Below are positions 60,433 to 64,000 of a stretch of DNA of 64,000 nucleotides, in pieces (within the stretch, counting starts at the first letter, position 1; each line of letters opens with the position of its first letter). Location of the stretch: assembly GCA_964440115.1 (NCBI GenBank), contig CAYTPV010000001.1:372001-436000 (forward strand), in the 5' to 3' direction. A program made the position numbers and the translations under genes. The stretch comes from JAEWWD01 sp964440115. Its GTDB lineage: Bacteria; Bacillota; Clostridia; Christensenellales; CAG-138. The notes beneath the pieces were generated by a model. It was not told the DNA's origin, searched no databases, and saw nothing but the letters and a program-made list of their open reading frames with translations.

Positions 60433-61878
60433 ATGTCCACACTTACCATTGCGGCGCTTTCCACGCCGCAGACCATTTCGGTATCGTCTCTCGCTTGCTG
60501 CAAAAATGCGGACAGGCTGTATGTGCAGACGCAGCGCACGCCCTGCGTACTGCCCCTCACGCAGGCGGGTTTGCACTTTGTTTCCATGGATGATCTGTAC
60601 GAGCACGCGGAGGATTTTGACGCGCTCAACGCTGCCATAGCAGAAAGGCTCCTTGCTGCGTGCGCAGAGGGCGATGTAGTCTACGCCGTACCGGGCTCCG
60701 GCACCGGGGAAGCGATAGGGCAGCTTTCGAAGCGGGCAAGAAACGCGGGCGTGACGGTATATACGCTTTCGGGCGCGGGGTATGCGAATTCGGCGCTGTC
60801 GGGCACGGATATACGGTCTGATTCTATTGTGATAGCGGCGGCGACGGCGCTGCCCGCTGAACTCAATCCTTACGTGCCTCTCGCCGTGGAGGAAATCGAT
60901 GCTCGTATCCGCGCGGGGGAAGTCAAGCTTGCCCTCGCGGAATATTACCCCGACGAACATACTGTGCGCCTATGCAGCATGGACGCGGACGGCGCATATA
61001 TAGCCCGCACGATACAACTGTGCGAATTGGACAGGCAAAAGGAATATGCCGCGACCACGGTGCTGTTCGTACCCCCGGCGGAGCTTTTAACGCTTTCCCG
61101 CTTCGGGTACGAGGATCTTGAACGCATCATGCACCTTCTGCGCGCGCCGGGGGGCTGCCCGTGGGACAGGGAGCAGACCCATGAAAGCCTGAAGAAAACC
61201 ATGATTGAGGAATGCTACGAGACTCTCGACGCCATAGACCGAAAAGACGATGCCGGATTGTGTGAGGAGCTGGGCGATGTACTGCTGCAGTGCGTATTCC
61301 ATGCAGAGATCGCGCAGGAGCAGGCGCGCTTTACCGGCCGCGACGTAACGACGGGGATCGTGCAGAAGCTCATATACCGCCACCCCCATATATTCGGGAC
61401 AAGCCGGGCGGATACGGCCGAGGCGGTATTGACCAAGTGGGAGCAGCTCAAAAAGGCGGAAAAGCACTTCGACACCCAGTCCGAAGTGCTGCGCGCCGTA
61501 CCGAAAAACCTGCCCGCGCTTATGCGCGCGTACAAACTGCAAAAAAAGGCGGCGCAGGTGGGATTCGACTGGGAAAACGCAGAGCAGGCATTCCCCAAGC
61601 TCGCCGAAGAGACGGACGAATTGTACCGCGCCATGCGGGGCGACGGCGATACGGACGAAGAAGCGGGAGATTTGCTGTTTGCGGCGGTCAATGTAGCGAG
61701 GCTTTTGCATATTGATCCCGAAGAAGCGCTCAGCAGCGCCTGTGAGAAATTTACGCAAAGATTCTGCTCCATGGAAGAACTGGCGCTTGCAAACGGTCGT
61801 TCGTTGGAATCCATGACGCTTTTTGAACAGGATGAACTATGGAAAACCGTTAAAAACGCCGAAATTAGGCAAAAATAA
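60433..61878 (+). CDS. mazG: Nucleoside triphosphate pyrophosphohydrolase MazG with N-terminal methylase-like domain (YabN type)
   Basis: 481 aa from the ATG at 60433 after AAAGGAAC. Residues 1-220 resemble a tetrapyrrole-methylase fold (GDVVYAVPGSGTGEA, GVTVYTLSGAGYANSAL), as in Bacillus YabN. Residues about 228-470 hold two MazG units: HLLRAPGGCPWDREQTHESLKKTMIEECYE with its E-E-x2-E type metal site, EELGDVLLQCVFHAEIAQE, AAQVGFDWENAEQAFPKLAEE and EEAGDLLFAAVNVARLLHIDPEEAL. It removes damaged or excess NTPs. The following HU gene is the usual neighbour. Confidence 0.94.
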   Translation: MSTLTIAALSTPQTISVSSLACCKNADRLYVQTQRTPCVLPLTQAGLHFVSMDDLYEHAEDFDALNAAIAERLLAACAEGDVVYAVPGSGTGEAIGQLSKRARNAGVTVYTLSGAGYANSALSGTDIRSDSIVIAAATALPAELNPYVPLAVEEIDARIRAGEVKLALAEYYPDEHTVRLCSMDADGAYIARTIQLCELDRQKEYAATTVLFVPPAELLTLSRFGYEDLERIMHLLRAPGGCPWDREQTHESLKKTMIEECYETLDAIDRKDDAGLCEELGDVLLQCVFHAEIAQEQARFTGRDVTTGIVQKLIYRHPHIFGTSRADTAEAVLTKWEQLKKAEKHFDTQSEVLRAVPKNLPALMRAYKLQKKAAQVGFDWENAEQAFPKLAEETDELYRAMRGDGDTDEEAGDLLFAAVNVARLLHIDPEEALSSACEKFTQRFCSMEELALANGRSLESMTLFEQDELWKTVKNAEIRQK

Positions 61879-61891
61879 GCAGGGAAAGGGC

Positions 61892-61920
61892 TTGTATCCA
61901 AGCTCAAAGACTGGTAAAAT
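61892..61920 (+). promoter_or_regulatory. Promoter of the HU gene
   Basis: TTGTAT (61892-61897), 17-base spacer, TAAAAT (61915-61920), 60 bases before the start. Confidence 0.6.
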
Positions 61921-61979
61921 GATTTCGGCATATTGCCAGGATAACAGGTACGATATCAATTAAGGAGGATATTCCATTT

Positions 61980-62252
61980 ATGAACAAAACCGATTTGATT
62001 TCAGCCGTTGCGCAGAAGAGCGGACTTTCCAAGAAGGATGCCGAAAAGGCCCTTACCGCCTTTACCGATGCTGTTACCGACTCCCTGAAGGCCGGCGAAA
62101 AGGTACAGATGGTTGGCTTTGGCGTATTCGAAGTAAAGAGCCGCGAAGCACGCAAGGGTCATAACCCCATGACAGGCGCGGAAATCGACATTCCCGCCTC
62201 CAAGGCGCCTTCCTTCAAGGCCGGCAAGGCTTTCAAGGACGCCCTGAACTAA
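61980..62252 (+). CDS. hup: DNA-binding protein HU
   Basis: 90 aa, the standard size. NKTDLISAVAQKSGLSKKDAEKALTAF, then GEKVQMVGFGVFEVKSREAR, the arm GHNPMTGAEIDIPASKAPSFKAGKAFKDALN. AAGGAGG precedes the ATG. It bends and compacts DNA. Strong terminator follows. Confidence 0.97.
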   Translation: MNKTDLISAVAQKSGLSKKDAEKALTAFTDAVTDSLKAGEKVQMVGFGVFEVKSREARKGHNPMTGAEIDIPASKAPSFKAGKAFKDALN

Positions 62253-62264
62253 GCGCAAATTCAC

Positions 62265-62297
62265 GCGGGCCGCATCTTTGGATGCGGCCCGTTTTCT
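62265..62297 (+). terminator. Terminator of the HU gene
   Basis: Eleven-pair perfect stem CGGGCCGCATC / GATGCGGCCCG, loop TTTG, then TTTTC. Confidence 0.92.
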
Positions 62298-62299
62298 AT

Positions 62300-62432
62300 T
62301 CGCAAAAGCGGCATACCGCTTTTGCGAGACCGCTGCGTTGGGCTTTTCACAAATGCCTGCGCCCTAATGCCGCGGTCGGCATTTGCGCAAGGTGTCATTT
62401 GCGACGCGCATGTCGTCGCAAATGACGTATTA
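62300..62432 (+). repeat. Dispersed structured repeat, family Q, copy 3
   Basis: Follows the HU terminator. Hairpin 1 TCGCAAAAGCGG / CCGCTTTTGCGA; inner arm CAAATGCC / GGCATTTG; hairpin 3 GTCATTTGCGACG / CGTCGCAAATGAC around a CGCATGT loop, preceded by AAGGT. Paired changes keep the stems relative to copies 1 and 2. Confidence 0.7.
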
Positions 62433-62521
62433 CATGGACAACGGCAACCTACCAAACGATAAAACTCAAAAAGCAACGGATAACGCTTTTGCCAACACAA
62501 ACGATACGGCGATTTCTCATA

Positions 62522-62769
62522 GGCTTTATTCGCGAGCGGGCGATTGGTCGTGCGGCATCTGCCGCACATCATTCCTAAAAAAATACCCGAATGTATCATT
62601 CGGGTGCATGTGCGGCGCGAGCGAAAGGCCTTGCATGGCAAGGCCTTCCTTGCAGAAACCGCCGGCCGCGCCAAAGGCGCAGGCGGTTTCTGCAAATACC
62701 CACTGGCAAAGCTCGAAGAGCTTTGCCAGTGAAACTCAAAAAAGCGGCAAATGCCGCTTTTTTGAGTTT
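62522..62769 (-). repeat. Dispersed modular repeat, family P, copy 3, with nested family T module
   Basis: Minus-strand orientation, downstream of the cysteine-ladder gene. Starts with its terminator hairpin; then CTGGCAAAGCTC / GAGCTTTGCCAG; AGAAACCGCC / GGCGGTTTCT with GCGCC / GGCGC arm; AGGCCTTGC / GCAAGGCCT; CGCTCGCGCCGCACATG. The CATGTCG core of copies 1 and 2 is interrupted by about 65 bases (62540-62606) related to 46237-46305. Confidence 0.75.
62732..62769 (-). terminator. Terminator of the cysteine-ladder gene
   Basis: Eighteen-pair perfect stem AAACTCAAAAAAGCGGCA / TGCCGCTTTTTTGAGTTT, loop AA, containing the T run; 23 bases after the stop. Nearly identical in type to the SH3-CAP terminator. 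Confidence 0.92.
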
Positions 62770-62792
62770 GGCGCTTATTGTCTTTCAGCCGC

Positions 62793-63635
62793 TTATTTGC
62801 TGCAGCTGTAGAGACCGCTGTTTTTAAGCTGGTTCAGAATGTCGGCTGCCTTCGCGCTGTTGCAGGAAGAGCCGGACTGACTCTTCGCCTGGTCGATCAG
62901 CTTCTGCGCTGCTGCCTGGATATCCGCTGTGTTGGCGGATTTCACGGCGGAGCCGCTCTTCGGGCAAGTGCTGCCGGAAGATACGCTGCTCTTCGAGCAG
63001 GTGCTGCCGGTAGGGCAAGTGCTTGTCGGGCAAGAGCTGCCTGTCGGGCAGGTACTCGTCGGGCAAGTGCTTGTCGGGCAGGAGCTGCTCTTCGGGCAAG
63101 TGGACTTGCTGGCGACATACTTGCTCACTGCGTCCTTAACGCTGCTCGGATCAGTGGTGGCCTTGGGCGCTACTGCGGAGGTTACTGCATTGTCATTAGA
63201 GGATACGCACTGATTCTTGGCGCAGCTGGACTTTGTGCAGGATGCCTTTGCACAATTGGCGACTGCACAGCCGTTCGCGGAGCAATCAGCCTGCGTGCAG
63301 GCGTTATTAGCCGCGCTTGTGCCGGTGGGGCAGTTTGCCGCTTTGCTGTTGCTGATGGTTGCCGCTTTGACATTGCTGGTAGGGCAGTTTGCCGACGCTG
63401 TCTGCGTATCGCCCGCATTGGTCACGCTGTTGGGACAGGTACCGTATTTTTCAAGCTGAGAAATACTCAAACCGCATGCTTCCAGTTTGGCCAGGATATC
63501 CTTGCTGCTCAGGCTGCTGGGCAGCGCCGAGCTCGCATTGCAGGTGGACGCAGCCAATGCCGGAACAGCTGCAGCAAGTACGAGCACCAGGGTCAGGGCA
63601 ATACCTATCGTCTTCTTTTGCAGGATTCGCTTCAT
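62793..63635 (-). CDS. Secreted cysteine-ladder protein
   Basis: 280 aa with a signal peptide (cleavage after ALAA near residue 29). It has 22 cysteines. Two blocks have cysteine in about every fifth place: one around residues 108-141 (CTQAD, CSANG, CAVAN, CAKAS, CTKSS, CAKNQ) and one of CPTST/CPTGS type units (STCPKSSSCPTSTCPTSTC and further). Ser/Thr/Ala-rich linkers with helical stretches (SKDILAKLEACGL; TADIQAAAQKLIDQ) surround them. I do not recognise the family. A disulphide-linked coat or wall protein, or a metal binder, would fit. Strong ribosome-binding site (AAGGAG). Confidence 0.75.
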   Translation of the reverse strand: MKRILQKKTIGIALTLVLVLAAAVPALAASTCNASSALPSSLSSKDILAKLEACGLSISQLEKYGTCPNSVTNAGDTQTASANCPTSNVKAATISNSKAANCPTGTSAANNACTQADCSANGCAVANCAKASCTKSSCAKNQCVSSNDNAVTSAVAPKATTDPSSVKDAVSKYVASKSTCPKSSSCPTSTCPTSTCPTGSSCPTSTCPTGSTCSKSSVSSGSTCPKSGSAVKSANTADIQAAAQKLIDQAKSQSGSSCNSAKAADILNQLKNSGLYSCSK

Positions 63636-63660
63636 TTCCGTACATCTCCTTCGCTTTGAT

Positions 63661-63693
63661 GAATGTATAATAACATAGTTTATGCATACATTC
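63661..63693. promoter_or_regulatory. Dyad upstream of the cysteine-ladder gene
   Basis: GAATGTAT / ATACATTC with 17 bases between, located 26-58 bases before the start codon and overlapping the probable promoter (TATTAT-like sequence). A repressor site is plausible. The remaining region to 63986 is AT-rich without a gene that I can support. Confidence 0.4.
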
Positions 63694-63986
63694 CAGTGAA
63701 GAGATTATTAACAAAACTCCTATTTTACTTGATTATTTAAAATTTTATATTGCATACTGGAACAAGTTCCACAATAAGGAAAATTGGATTTTATGAAATT
63801 ATTACGAGTAATCCTTCATTTTGGTGTTTGTATACATCCGCAAACCGCCGCTCTGCGGCAGATTTGTTATTGAAATATCAAGCGGCACCTGGGATTAAAT
63901 CCGTCTAAAAATCAACGAAACACGACTATACTTGCTTCGTTTGAACGCACTATACTGAACACATAGCAGGCGGGGAGGATATCTGT

Positions 63987-64000
63987 ATGGAATATATGTC
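63987..64000 (+). CDS. Start of a gene cut by the window edge
   Basis: GGGGAGGA lies seven bases before an ATG at 63987 (Met-Glu-Tyr-Met-Ser...). Only five codons are visible, so nothing can be said about its product. A TATACT lies about 35 bases upstream. Confidence 0.5.

Overview
The window looks like chromosomal DNA from a spore-forming, mid-to-high G+C anaerobe of the class Clostridia (Bacillota). The evidence is a SpoIIID homologue, the rpsF-ssb-rpsR operon, Firmicutes-type ribosome-binding sites and promoters, a GAAC-N4-GTTC LexA-like box, an LPxTG-type anchor, a selenium-dependent-type molybdenum hydroxylase cluster, and Clostridia-type families (DUF4914, DUF6179, DUF6323). No phage, insertion sequence, CRISPR array, rRNA or tRNA was seen. 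There is one 100-base run of N (51089-51188), which is a scaffold gap.

Layout. 1-4000: a cut-off DUF4914 P-loop protein, an MpsC-like protein, a GGDEF protein with a putative ribbon-helix-helix tail, and a translationally coupled DUF6323/DUF6179 pair. 4187-10254 (minus): a metallo-beta-lactamase/beta-CASP nuclease, two adjacent DegV proteins and a polar amino-acid ABC transporter. 10457-17766 (minus): serA and serC preceded by a BMP-family nucleoside-type ABC transporter. 17904-22206 (minus): threonine synthase and two foldase-like lipoproteins. 22526-28903 (plus): a P-type ATPase, pth and mfd. 29597-30556: a secreted SH3-SH3-CAP protein. 30863-39343: two molybdenum hydroxylases, a MocA-type cytidylyltransferase and carbamate kinase, plausibly a purine or other N-heterocycle catabolic island. 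39575-44453: a TipA-like MerR regulator, a JAMM-HflX fusion, an ArsR regulator and rpsF-ssb-rpsR. 44541-50279: an acetyltransferase, a membrane protein, recD2-comF, spoIIID and a Cu/Zn SOD-like protein. 50438-54747: two large YGG-repeat surface proteins. 55143-57355: an SOS-type locus (Y-family polymerase, a small partner, SRAP). 57407-62252: a prohibitin-like protein, a MOP flippase, MazG and HU. 62793-63635: a cysteine-ladder secreted protein.

The most unusual content is outside the genes. Several families of modular, hairpin-rich repeats (about 70-250 bp) occupy the long intergenic stretches. Copies keep their stems through paired changes, and in eight cases lie just 3' of a gene in the sense orientation. 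Modules have been inverted or nested between copies. Other points worth following are the intact JAMM motif on HflX, the GGDEF-RHH fusion, a TipAS-like internal start in the MerR gene, and paired 12-bp boxes at matching distances upstream of both surface-protein genes.

All family assignments are from reading the translated sequence and remembered family features. No database search was run.
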